Positions 46,435 to 54,752 of a stretch of 64,000 nt of DNA are shown one piece after another (the stretch's first letter is position 1; every line of letters starts with the position of its first letter). Both the position numbers and the translations under genes were made by a program. The stretch is from Lachnospiraceae bacterium XPB1003 (lineage in GTDB: Bacteria; Bacillota; Clostridia; Lachnospirales; Lachnospiraceae), in the NCBI GenBank assembly GCA_900102065.1, contig FMVK01000011.1, positions 1 through 64,000 of the forward strand, read 5' to 3'. The notes beneath the pieces are model-generated. The model was not told where the DNA came from, made no database searches, and saw only the letters and a program-made list of their open reading frames with translations.

Positions 46435-47835
46435 ATGGAAAAGACACTGGAAGCAATCAAAAATCTTGCTAAGGGAAGAGGATTCATATTCCCGGGATCC
46501 GAGATCTACGGCGGTCTCGCTAACACATGGGATTACGGTTCACTCGGAGTAGAGCTTAAGAATAATGTTAAGCGTGCATGGTGGCAGAAGTTCGTACAGG
46601 AATCACCCTACAACGTAGGTGTTGACTGTGCCATCCTTATGAATTCTCAGACATGGATCGCATCCGGACATTTAAAGTCCTTCTCAGATCCTCTTATGGA
46701 CTGCAGAGAGTGTCATGAACGTTTCCGTGCGGACAAGGTTATCGAGGACTTCGCGGAAGCAAATAATATCAAGCTTGAGTCATCGGTTGACGGATGGACA
46801 CCGGAGCAGATGATGAGCTTCATCAGAGAACATTCCGTTCCCTGTCCCACATGTGGAAAGCACGATTTCACAGACATCAGACAGTTCAACCTCATGTTCA
46901 AGACCTTCCAGGGTGTAACAGAGGATGCAAAGGATGTCGTTTACTTAAGACCCGAGACTGCACAGGGTATCTTCGTTAACTTCAAGAACGTACAGCGTTC
47001 ATCCAGAAAGAAGATCCCCTTCGGTATCGGTCAGGTAGGTAAGTCCTTCAGAAACGAGATCACACCCGGTAACTTCACATTCCGTACACGTGAGTTCGAG
47101 CAGATGGAGCTTGAGTTCTTCTGCAAGCCCGGAACTGACCTTGAATGGTTCGAGTACTGGAGAGGTTTCTGCCGTGACTGGCTGCTTTCACTCGGTATCA
47201 AGGAAGATCATCTGCGTCTGAGAGACCACGATCCCGCTGAGCTTGCATTTTACTCAAAGGGAACAACAGATATCGAGTATCTCTTCCCGACCATCGGTTT
47301 CGGTGAGCTTTGGGGTATCGCAGATCGTACCGATTACGATCTTACACAGCATATGAACGTATCCAAGCAGGATCTTTCATACTTCGATGATGAGAGCAAT
47401 GAGAAGTATGTTCCTTATGTTATCGAGCCTTCACTCGGTGCTGACCGTGTGGTACTTGCATTCCTTTGCGAGGCTTATGATGAGGAGAATATCGGAACAG
47501 AAGAGAAGCCCGATATGAGAACAGTACTTCACTTCCATCCCGCACTTGCACCTGTGAAGATAGGTGTGCTTCCTCTTTCCAAGAAGCTTAATGAAGGCGC
47601 TGAGAAGATCTTCGCAGAGCTTTCCAAGAAGTATAATTGTGAGTTCGATGACAGAGGAGCTATCGGAAAACGTTATCGCAGACAGGACGAGATAGGAACA
47701 CCTTATTGCGTAACATACGACTTCGATTCAGAGACAGATAACTGTGTTACTATCCGTGACCGTGACACCATGAAACAGGAGAGAATCGCAATATCTGAGC
47801 TTGATAACTATTTTAACGGCCGTTTCTCATTCTAA
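46435..47835 (+). CDS. glyS: Glycyl-tRNA synthetase, homodimer type
   Basis: 466 residues. Class II synthetase of the alpha2 (archaeal/eukaryotic-like, GlyQS) type: motif 1 [14 protein letters not shown] region, motif 2 [25 protein letters not shown], motif 3 [15 protein letters not shown]-terminal anticodon-binding domain. Cys pairs CRECH and CPTCG lie in the catalytic insertion. The 29-nt upstream gap is too short for a T-box. GGAGGAAAGAAA precedes ATG 46435. Confidence 0.95.
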   Translation: MEKTLEAIKNLAKGRGFIFPGSEIYGGLANTWDYGSLGVELKNNVKRAWWQKFVQESPYNVGVDCAILMNSQTWIASGHLKSFSDPLMDCRECHERFRADKVIEDFAEANNIKLESSVDGWTPEQMMSFIREHSVPCPTCGKHDFTDIRQFNLMFKTFQGVTEDAKDVVYLRPETAQGIFVNFKNVQRSSRKKIPFGIGQVGKSFRNEITPGNFTFRTREFEQMELEFFCKPGTDLEWFEYWRGFCRDWLLSLGIKEDHLRLRDHDPAELAFYSKGTTDIEYLFPTIGFGELWGIADRTDYDLTQHMNVSKQDLSYFDDESNEKYVPYVIEPSLGADRVVLAFLCEAYDEENIGTEEKPDMRTVLHFHPALAPVKIGVLPLSKKLNEGAEKIFAELSKKYNCEFDDRGAIGKRYRRQDEIGTPYCVTYDFDSETDNCVTIRDRDTMKQERIAISELDNYFNGRFSF

Positions 47836-47942
47836 TTTTGTGAAAATTATACAACGGTTCACTCTATCAATTGTGAACTGTTTATGATATGATAGCAAAG
47901 TTGATAAAAGAGAAAAACGTTTTAGGAGAGGAGAAATCGTTT

Positions 47943-50582
47943 ATGTCGAAGAAATGGGTGTACATGTTTAGCGAAGGCGACATGTCAATGCGTAATCTGC
48001 TTGGTGGTAAGGGTGCTAACCTTGCCGAGATGACCAGTATTGGCCTTCCCGTACCTCAGGGTTTCACAATCACAACCGAGGCATGCACACAGTACTATGA
48101 AGACGGACGCAGCATCAATGATGAGATCATGGCTCAGGCTATGGAAGGCGTTAAGAAGATGGAGGAGATCAACGGCAAGAAGTTCGGCGATCTGAAGAAC
48201 CCCCTTCTCGTATCAGTTCGTTCAGGTGCAAGAGCATCAATGCCCGGTATGATGGATACCATCCTTAACCTTGGTCTTAATGATGAAGTTGTAGCAGCAA
48301 TGATCGCAGGTAATCCTGATCCTGCTTTCGAGCGTTTCGTATATGACTCATATCGTCGTTTCATCCAGATGTTCTCAGACGTAGTTATGGAAGTTGGTAA
48401 GAAGTACTTTGAACAGCTTATCGATGCTATGAAAGAGAAGAAGGGTGTTAAGTTCGACGTTGATCTTACAGCAGCTGATCTCAAGGAGCTTGCAGAGCAG
48501 TTCAAGGCTGAGTACAAGAAGCAGCTTGGCAAGGACTTCCCTTCAGATCCCGTAGAGCAGCTTAAGCTTGCTATCGAGGCTGTATTCCGTTCATGGGATA
48601 ACCCTCGTGCAAATGTTTACAGAAGAGATAATGATATCCCTTACTCATGGGGAACAGCCGTTAACGTAATGCCCATGGTATTCGGTAACTTAAATAACGA
48701 GTCCGGTACCGGTGTTGCATTCACACGTGATCCGGCTACAGGTGAGAACAAGCTCATGGGTGAGTTCCTCATCAATGCTCAGGGTGAGGACGTTGTTGCA
48801 GGTGTTCGTACTCCTATGCCCATCGCTCAGATGGAGAAGGAATTCCCCGAAGCATACGGCGAATTCATCAAGGTTTGTGAGACTCTTGAGAATCACTACC
48901 ATGATATGCAGGATATGGAGTTCACAGTTGAGAACAAGAAGCTCTACATGCTTCAGTGCCGTAACGGTAAGAGAACAGCTCCCGCTGCTCTCAAGATCGC
49001 TTGTGATCTCGTAGATGAAGGACACAAGACTCCCGAAGAAGCTGTAGCAATGATCGATCCCAGAAACCTTGATACACTTCTTCATCCCCAGTTCGAGGCT
49101 GCTGCTCTTAAGGCTGCTACACCTCTCGGCAAGGGACTTGGTGCTTCACCGGGTGCTGCTTGCGGTAAGGTAGTATTCACAGCTGATGATGCAGAAGCAT
49201 GGGCTGCAAGAGGAGAGAAGGTCGTACTCGTACGTCTTGAGACATCTCCCGAAGATATCACAGGTATGAAGGCTGCTCAGGGTATCCTTACAGTACGTGG
49301 TGGTATGACATCACACGCTGCAGTAGTAGCACGTGGTATGGGTACATGCTGCGTATCCGGATGCGGTGATATCGCTATGGATGAGGAGAACAAGAAGTTC
49401 ACACTCGCAGGTACTACATTCACAGAAGGTTCCGAGATCTCCATCGACGGAACAACAGGTAACATCTATGCCGGCATCATTCCTACAGTTGATGCTGTTA
49501 TCGCAGGTGAGTTCGGTCGTGTAATGGCATGGGCTGATGAGTTCAGAAAGCTCAAGGTTCGTACAAATGCCGATACTCCCGCTGATGCTAAGAAGGCAAG
49601 AGAGCTTGGTGCAGAAGGTATAGGTCTCTGCCGTACAGAGCACATGTTCTTCGAGCCCGAGCGTATCGCAGCTTTCCGTGAGATGATCTGCTCTGATACA
49701 GAGGAAGAGAGAGAAGTTGCTCTTGATAAGATCCTTCCTTACCAGCAGGGAGACTTCAAGGCTCTCTATGAAGCTCTTGAGGGATGCCCCGTTACTATCA
49801 GATTCCTTGATCCGCCTCTTCACGAGTTCGTTCCTACAGAGGATGCTGATATCGAGAAGCTTGCTAAGGCTAAGAATAAGTCTGTAGAAGAGATCAGAAA
49901 CATCTGTGAGTCTCTTCACGAGTTCAACCCTATGATGGGTCACAGAGGATGCCGTCTTGCGGTTACATATCCTTCAATCGCTAAGATGCAGACCAAGGCT
50001 GTAATCCGTGCCGCTATCGAAGTTCAGAAGGCTCACGCTGACTGGAATGTTAAGCCCGAGATCATGATCCCTCTTGTATGTGAGCTCAAGGAGCTTAAGT
50101 ACGTTAAGGATGTGGTAGTTGCTACAGCTGATGCCGAGATCGCAGCAGCAGGCGTTAAGCTTGATTACGAAGTTGGTACAATGATCGAGATCCCCAGAGC
50201 TGCTCTTACAGCAGATGAGATCGCTAAGGAAGCTGACTTCTTCTGCTTCGGTACAAACGACCTTACACAGATGACATACGGTTTCTCACGTGATGATGCA
50301 GGTAAGTTCTTAAATGCTTACTATGATGCAAAGATCTTCGAGAATGATCCGTTTGCAAAGCTTGACCAGACAGGCGTAGGCAAGCTTATGGAAATGGCTA
50401 TCAAGCTCGGCAAGCCGGTTAATCCTAAGCTTCACGTAGGCATCTGTGGTGAGCACGGTGGAGATCCTTCATCTGTTGAGTTCTGCCACAAGATCGGTCT
50501 TGATTATGTATCATGCTCACCGTTCCGTGTGCCTATCGCCAGACTTGCTGCAGCACAGGCAGCTATCGCCGAGAAACGTTAA
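47943..50582 (+). CDS. ppdK: Pyruvate phosphate dikinase
   Basis: 879 residues. ATP-grasp N-terminal domain (LLGGKGANLAEM), phosphohistidine domain with His458 in GGMTSHAAVVARGMG, and a C-terminal PEP/pyruvate barrel with catalytic Cys835 in HVGICGEHGG. It interconverts pyruvate, ATP and phosphate with PEP, AMP and pyrophosphate, important in anaerobic glycolysis. AGGAGAGGAG selects ATG 47943. Strong codon bias suggests high expression. The last codons and the terminator are duplicated 1.9 kb downstream. Confidence 0.97.
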   Translation: MSKKWVYMFSEGDMSMRNLLGGKGANLAEMTSIGLPVPQGFTITTEACTQYYEDGRSINDEIMAQAMEGVKKMEEINGKKFGDLKNPLLVSVRSGARASMPGMMDTILNLGLNDEVVAAMIAGNPDPAFERFVYDSYRRFIQMFSDVVMEVGKKYFEQLIDAMKEKKGVKFDVDLTAADLKELAEQFKAEYKKQLGKDFPSDPVEQLKLAIEAVFRSWDNPRANVYRRDNDIPYSWGTAVNVMPMVFGNLNNESGTGVAFTRDPATGENKLMGEFLINAQGEDVVAGVRTPMPIAQMEKEFPEAYGEFIKVCETLENHYHDMQDMEFTVENKKLYMLQCRNGKRTAPAALKIACDLVDEGHKTPEEAVAMIDPRNLDTLLHPQFEAAALKAATPLGKGLGASPGAACGKVVFTADDAEAWAARGEKVVLVRLETSPEDITGMKAAQGILTVRGGMTSHAAVVARGMGTCCVSGCGDIAMDEENKKFTLAGTTFTEGSEISIDGTTGNIYAGIIPTVDAVIAGEFGRVMAWADEFRKLKVRTNADTPADAKKARELGAEGIGLCRTEHMFFEPERIAAFREMICSDTEEEREVALDKILPYQQGDFKALYEALEGCPVTIRFLDPPLHEFVPTEDADIEKLAKAKNKSVEEIRNICESLHEFNPMMGHRGCRLAVTYPSIAKMQTKAVIRAAIEVQKAHADWNVKPEIMIPLVCELKELKYVKDVVVATADAEIAAAGVKLDYEVGTMIEIPRAALTADEIAKEADFFCFGTNDLTQMTYGFSRDDAGKFLNAYYDAKIFENDPFAKLDQTGVGKLMEMAIKLGKPVNPKLHVGICGEHGGDPSSVEFCHKIGLDYVSCSPFRVPIARLAAAQAAIAEKR

Positions 50583-50746
50583 TTGAGACGGCATGTTTTT
50601 TAGGAACTTTTGAGATCCCAAAAGATTTCATGAAGAAGTCTGCGAAACTCTATTATGGAGAAAATCGCAGGTTTCGGTTCCCGGAAAAGCTTGAATTTAA
50701 GCTATTTCTAGTATAGAGAGTCTGAAAAGGCTCTCTATATTTTTTT
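50553..50746. repeat. Direct repeat copy A: ppdK 3' end and terminator
   Basis: 194 bp, gap-free match to 52435-52628 with nine differences by hand count (about 95 percent). It covers the last codons of ppdK (AQAAIAEKR), the stop, about 130 nt of trailer and the terminator. The trailer is open in one frame in both copies, but three of its substitutions change residues. Confidence 0.9.
50712..50746 (+). terminator. ppdK terminator
   Basis: TATAGAGAG (50712-50720) and CTCTCTATA (50731-50739) with seven T. Confidence 0.9.
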
Positions 50747-50907
50747 ATCTAAAAAAATAAGGTGCTATACACGGATTAGTATATTTGAATCTGTTGTTTG
50801 CAATTTTTTGAAGCGTTCGAGGTGTTTTAACATGAAAATTCCCCGGACGCTTTTTTGCGTTTGGGGCAAAAAGCGGAAAAATATTTCCGGTTGAAGGAGG
50901 TTTGAAA

Positions 50908-51039
50908 ATGTCAGTATTTACAGGGAAAAAACTTAAAGAAGCTCGTGTTAGAGCAAATTTATCACAGGAAGAGGTGGCTGGTATCTTAAAAATCACCGAC
51001 AGAAACTTTTTTATATTTACATCGTATCGTTTCGATTAA
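50908..51039 (+). pseudogene. Truncated XRE-family HTH gene
   Basis: 43 codons from ATG 50908 with a perfect GGAGG at 50896-50900. MSVFTGKKLKEARVRANLSQEEVAGILKIT is the start of an XRE helix-turn-helix; after residue 30 the sequence changes to NFFIFTSYRF and stops at 51037, so the recognition helix is lost. It probably records an insertion or deletion when the adjacent ATPase cassette arrived. Two hairpins precede it (ACGC-TTTTTT-GCGT with CCCC/GGGG near 50845-50870, and CGGAAA/TTTCCG after that). Confidence 0.7.
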
Positions 51040-51083
51040 AACCATAGTCGAGTGTTGATTTAATCGAAGGTGTGCGCTACAAT
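51031..51083 (+). promoter_or_regulatory. Dyad operator and promoter of ATPase gene 2
   Basis: TTCGATTAAA (51031-51040) and TTTAATCGAA (51059-51068) are perfect 10-bp arms with an 18-bp spacer. The promoter TTGATT (51055-51060), 17 bp, TACAAT (51078-51083) overlaps the right arm. Confidence 0.75.
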
Positions 51084-51108
51084 TATCCCAAAAGGAGTAA
51101 GAAGAGAT

Positions 51109-52365
51109 ATGTATATTAAAAGAGACATTGAAAAAATATTACTTGAGGCAGCAGAATCTTTTCAGGTAATAACCATATACGGGAGTCGTCAGGTTGGCAA
51201 GTCAACTACGGTGGATCAGCTATTCGGAGATAGCTTTGAAACTGTGACTCTTGATGATGCTGAAGAACTGGATATGGCATTATCAAATCCCAGAGCTTTT
51301 TTTGAGTCTCATCCTTGGCCGCTTATTATAGATGAAGTACAAAAGGCGGTAGGATTGCTTAGTGAGATAAAGAAAATTGTAGATGAGCAGAGGCGAACCT
51401 GGATGAAGAATAATGAGCCAAGACGTCTTATGTTTGTCTTGACAGGGTCGAACCAGTTTGAACTTCAGGAGGGAATCTCAGAGTCTCTTGCGGGAAGAAC
51501 GGCCGTTATCAATATGTCAGGTTTTACGCAGACAGAAAAACGTGGAATAAGCGGAGCGTTATTTACTGTCGATTTGCAGGAACTCCTGAACAAGCAGCGT
51601 GACCATAAAGATTTTTATAGAAGCAGTGGGGTGGTATTTGAAGATATTTTTCAAGGTGGCATGCCGGATATTTGCACGGGAGAATCCAAGCGTGATTTAT
51701 ATTACAAGGCCTACATAGATACATACATCGAAAAAGATGTGAGAAAGCTTATCAGCGCATCAAGTGAAATGCAGTTTCGTAAGTTTATTTCACTTTTAGC
51801 ACTTAGAACGGCGCAAGAAGTTGTGTATAACGAAATATCCAATGCTATAGGCATAAACGTTGAAACATGCAAACGCTGGATATCAATATTGAAGACTTCG
51901 GGAATAGTTTATCTTCTAGAACCATATATGGCAAATGCCTCCAAACGTATAATCAAAGCTCCTAAACTGTATTTTATGGATACGGGACTTTGTGCATATC
52001 TTTGTAAATGGCCTAATGCTCATATGCTGATGGATTGTGCAATGAGTGGAGCTTTTTTTGAAACATATGTGGTAAGTGAGATAATAAAGAGCTTTTACAA
52101 TCATGGAATAGAGCCGAATCAATATATATATTATTACAGAGATATTGATAAAAAGGAAGTTGACATTCTTCTTGTTAAGGGTGGGGCACTGTATCCGGTA
52201 GAGATTAAGAAAGGGATTGCGCCAAGTAAACCGACGAAAAACTTCACCGTACTAGAAAAGTATAATATGCCGATTAAGCAGGGTATGGTAATTGATAATG
52301 CCGAAAAGATCAGGGTCTTGAACGATGAAGCATTTATTATGCCTGTGTCTCTATTAGGGTACTAA
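51109..52365 (+). CDS. AAA_14/DUF4143 ATPase, gene 2
   Basis: 418 residues. Walker A YGSRQVGKST (about 24-33), Walker B WPLIIDEVQKA, sensor MFVLTGSNQFELQ, then DUF4143 (RKFISLLALRTAQEVVYNEISNAIGINVETCKRWISILKTSGIVYLLEPY; KLYFMDTGLCAYL) and an intact PD-(D/E)XK-like end, KEVDILLVKGGALYPVEIKKG. Orphan family of unknown role. AAAGGAGTAAG precedes ATG 51109. The gene and the XRE fragment sit between the two ppdK-end repeats. Confidence 0.87.
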   Translation: MYIKRDIEKILLEAAESFQVITIYGSRQVGKSTTVDQLFGDSFETVTLDDAEELDMALSNPRAFFESHPWPLIIDEVQKAVGLLSEIKKIVDEQRRTWMKNNEPRRLMFVLTGSNQFELQEGISESLAGRTAVINMSGFTQTEKRGISGALFTVDLQELLNKQRDHKDFYRSSGVVFEDIFQGGMPDICTGESKRDLYYKAYIDTYIEKDVRKLISASSEMQFRKFISLLALRTAQEVVYNEISNAIGINVETCKRWISILKTSGIVYLLEPYMANASKRIIKAPKLYFMDTGLCAYLCKWPNAHMLMDCAMSGAFFETYVVSEIIKSFYNHGIEPNQYIYYYRDIDKKEVDILLVKGGALYPVEIKKGIAPSKPTKNFTVLEKYNMPIKQGMVIDNAEKIRVLNDEAFIMPVSLLGY

Positions 52366-52434
52366 TGGAGCCTTAATAAAAGGCTTCTATGTTAGGTGCT
52401 GGCAGTAGAATCGGCTCATCGAGTGAAAGATGTT

Positions 52435-52628
52435 GCACAGGCAGCTATCGCCGAGGCACGTTAATTGAGCCAACATGTTTTTTAGGAACTTTTGAGATCC
52501 CAAAGGATTTCATGGAGAAGCCTGCGAAACTCTATTATGGAGAAAATCGCAGGTTTCGGTTCCCGGGAAAGCTTGAATTTAAGCTATTTCTAGTATAGAG
52601 AGTCTGAAAAGGCTCTCTATATTTTTTT
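52435..52628. repeat. Direct repeat copy B: second ppdK 3' end
   Basis: Counterpart of 50553-50746 at a constant offset of 1882 bp. It begins inside the last ppdK codons (AQAAIAEAR, stop at 52463) with no ppdK sequence before it, and ends after the same terminator T run. A yhcG remnant begins 2 nt later. Confidence 0.9.
52594..52628 (+). terminator. Duplicate ppdK terminator
   Basis: Same 9-bp stem and seven T as at 50712-50746; here it can end transcription of the ATPase gene. Confidence 0.85.
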
Positions 52629-52630
52629 CC

Positions 52631-52802
52631 CGTATAAGTGAAGATCTGAAAAAACAACTGCCGGGAGTTAAGTCTTTTTCTCCAAGGAACCTTCTGTATA
52701 TGCACCAGTTCTTCAGGCTTTTTCCGGATGCCGAAATTACGCATCAAGTTGTTGCACAATTGGAATCCTCGGAAAATACGCAACAACCTGTTTCGCATTT
52801 GC
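52631..52802 (+). pseudogene. YhcG/DUF1016 N-terminal remnant
   Basis: In the frame of 52631 the DNA reads ISEDLKKQLPGVKSFSPRN, LLYMHQFFRLFPDAEIT, QVVAQLESSENTQQPVSHL, which matches the DUF1016 N-terminal domain (SFSPRNL..M..F). There is no start codon at the beginning; the domain is entered mid-way at the repeat boundary, and the frame stops at 52861 within the next gene. The nuclease domain is absent. Confidence 0.75.
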
Positions 52803-52827
52803 AGGGGGCGGGGTTTTATCGTAAAAT
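52799..52827 (+). promoter_or_regulatory. Candidate promoter inside the yhcG remnant
   Basis: TTGCAG (52799-52804), 17 bp, TAAAAT (52822-52827). The start codon of the next gene is 11 nt after the -10 box. Confidence 0.5.
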
Positions 52828-52838
52828 ATTAAACCGGT

Positions 52839-53873
52839 ATGAAAAATCCTTATCAGAATGAGCACCTTAAGGCGCAGGTACAAAAGAATATGTTTGGGGC
52901 GCGGTTCCTTATCATAATGGAACTGTTTGGATTCTTTTTGTGTTTTTTAAGTTTTTTTAATACATATAATGATATATACAGGAATACAGATATACACTTC
53001 GGAGATCTCTTCGGAATGCTGGATGACTCGTTCTATACCATCGAGATAACCGAAATGCCGGAGGAATTGTATCCGTCTTTTTATATGGTGAAAATAGGCG
53101 ACAATGCACTGATGGTCACCGGCATCGATGAAGAGTTAGAGAAGCTTGAGCGGAAGGGCAGTATAAAAGTACGCGGACAGCTGCGAGGCTATTCTGCAGA
53201 GGAAGAGGATATCAGTCAGGCCGCGTGGGATTATTACAGCAGATACGGTTATTATGCGGATGATTCAATGACAAAGTGGCGTGTGGCCGGCCATTGTCTT
53301 CAACGATCAGATGCAAGTTTTATTAAGATACTGTGTGAAGATCATCCACTGGGACTGGTGTTCGGACTGACAATACTTATCGTAAACAGTATGATCATGT
53401 CCTGGGAAGGAACTCTGTATATGTTCAGGCACCTACATCCTGCCTGCGGCAGCGTAAGGTTTTCTCCGAAGGACTTGGATGAGCAGGCGGAGCGCCCGGG
53501 ATCAGAATGGTTTGAAGGGACGGGGCTTTACTTTACGCCTGAGATCCTTATAGGAACGCAAAGAGGAATGGCGGCAGTCCGCTATGATGACATAGATAAG
53601 ATCCGTATCCGCAAAAGGTGGCATATCAACTGGGCGACTGCTCCAAATAGCGCACGGATCAAATCCGGCTCAAAGTACAATTTGCAACTTATGCTATGGG
53701 CTTCTTCGGATCGGTCGGAATACTATTCCTATCAGATGATCGTGAAAAGTAAAAATCACAGAAGGCTTCTCATGTGTGATGCCGAATATATCTCGCAGGA
53801 GGTTATCGACCGCATTAACGAAATTGGTATCCCGCTTATCTTGCCTGCGGAACGCGAAGACGGTAAAAAATAA
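52839..53873 (+). CDS. Hypothetical two-helix membrane protein
   Basis: 344 residues. A membrane helix at about 23-45, a polar extracytoplasmic domain (EITEMPEELYPSFYMVKIGDNALMV), a second helix at about 175-195, then a cytoplasmic beta-rich domain (GLYFTPEILIGTQRGMAAVRYDDIDKIRIRKRW) that resembles PH-like folds. No family is recognised. No Shine-Dalgarno site precedes ATG 52839. It is flanked by remnants, so it may have arrived with the accessory block. Confidence 0.65.
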   Translation: MKNPYQNEHLKAQVQKNMFGARFLIIMELFGFFLCFLSFFNTYNDIYRNTDIHFGDLFGMLDDSFYTIEITEMPEELYPSFYMVKIGDNALMVTGIDEELEKLERKGSIKVRGQLRGYSAEEEDISQAAWDYYSRYGYYADDSMTKWRVAGHCLQRSDASFIKILCEDHPLGLVFGLTILIVNSMIMSWEGTLYMFRHLHPACGSVRFSPKDLDEQAERPGSEWFEGTGLYFTPEILIGTQRGMAAVRYDDIDKIRIRKRWHINWATAPNSARIKSGSKYNLQLMLWASSDRSEYYSYQMIVKSKNHRRLLMCDAEYISQEVIDRINEIGIPLILPAEREDGKK

Positions 53874-53950
53874 ATCAATCTGAGCATGATCAATACTGAG
53901 GAAGGTACTTTTTCAGCTAAGGATCTCAAGAAGGAGCTTTGTATCTGACA

Positions 53951-54148
53951 ATGAAGACACTTGAATACTCACCTTTGGATAATGGAATAGGAGACACAGT
54001 TTCTCTCAGCTATAAAGAATATAAGAGGCTTAAAACAAGGATTGATCTGTCGGAACTCCTCGCACAATCAGATGAGGATGTTAAGAACGGAAGAGTTGCA
54101 CCTATGAAGGATACGTCTGAAGACTTAAGAAGTATCCTTAGAGAATAA
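53951..54148 (+). CDS. Orphan antitoxin-like protein
   Basis: 65 residues from ATG 53951. The N-terminal part (TVSLSYKEYKRLKTRIDLSELLAQSDEDVKNGR) and the tail VAPMKDTSEDLRSILRE resemble type II antitoxins of the Phd/RelB sort, whose tail wraps the toxin. No toxin gene follows; the next gene encodes a DUF2809 membrane protein. An alternative TTG start is at 53939, right behind AAGGAG. A 20-codon frame ending at 53949 precedes it. Confidence 0.6.
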   Translation: MKTLEYSPLDNGIGDTVSLSYKEYKRLKTRIDLSELLAQSDEDVKNGRVAPMKDTSEDLRSILRE

Positions 54149-54229
54149 GAGAAAGAACGGAATGTGATCAATCCGTGGATAATCTGTAGATTAGAATTAT
54201 GCAGATTTCTGAAGAGAATATTAGATGAT

Positions 54230-54613
54230 ATGAAAACCCGACTTATATATTTTATTGCTTCTGTGGCGCTTCTTGGCACAGAGATACTGATAGGGCTGTA
54301 TGCTCACGGCTGGATACGCAACTACCTGGGGGATGTCCTGGTAGTTGTGTTGCTTTATACGCTTTTCAGGACGGTATCTGTCCAAAAGCCGAAGGGCTGG
54401 TATGTGCTGCCGACGGCTATCCTGGTATTTTCATTTGGAGTGGAATTCCTGCAGTTATGGGGATTTTGTGACAGATTTGGTATAACTAACAGGCTGCTCA
54501 GGGTCATCATCGGAACCGGATTCTCTATAGTGGATCTGATTTGTTACAGTATAGGGATTCTTCCGTGTTACGCAGCAGAGTATTTCCGAATCCTGAAGAA
54601 TAGAGAAGGCTAA
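54230..54613 (+). CDS. DUF2809 membrane protein
   Basis: 127 residues from ATG 54230. Four membrane helices; LLGTEILIGLYAHGWIRNYLGDVLVVVLLY and GVEFLQLWGFCDRFG match DUF2809, a small family of unknown role. An upstream in-frame ATG at 54164 would add 22 residues that do not fit the family. It ends inside the first 23-bp repeat that precedes ATPase gene 3. Confidence 0.78.
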   Translation: MKTRLIYFIASVALLGTEILIGLYAHGWIRNYLGDVLVVVLLYTLFRTVSVQKPKGWYVLPTAILVFSFGVEFLQLWGFCDRFGITNRLLRVIIGTGFSIVDLICYSIGILPCYAAEYFRILKNREG

Positions 54614-54722
54614 TCCTGCAGAATCAGAACGCCTAATCTTGCGGAATGGAAATGCCTAATCCTGCGGAATGAAAATACCGAATCTTGCGGAACGAAATTG
54701 CCTAATCTTGCGGAATGGGTTA
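54608..54722. repeat. Five tandem 23-bp direct repeats
   Basis: Units start at 54608, 54631, 54654, 54677 and 54700, exactly 23 bp apart, with consensus CCTAATCTTGCGGAATG followed by an A-rich end. Unit 1 and unit 4 are the most diverged. Unit 5 fills the spacer of the promoter. There are no unique spacers, so this is not a CRISPR array. Confidence 0.92.
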
Positions 54723-54726
54723 TAAT
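54698..54726 (+). promoter_or_regulatory. Promoter of ATPase gene 3 within the repeats
   Basis: TTGCCT (54698-54703), 17 bp, TATAAT (54721-54726). The spacer is almost entirely repeat unit 5, so binding there would block RNA polymerase. Confidence 0.75.
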
Positions 54727-54752
54727 GATCGCAGGAAATGGGAGGTACGTTC

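Noticed and set aside
50583-50716. Small protein gene in the ppdK trailer (and its copy at 52465-52598)
   Set aside because: The frame has no good start, and three of the four substitutions between copies inside it change residues.
54608-54722. CRISPR array
   Set aside because: The 23-bp units follow one another directly with no unique spacers, and no cas genes are present.
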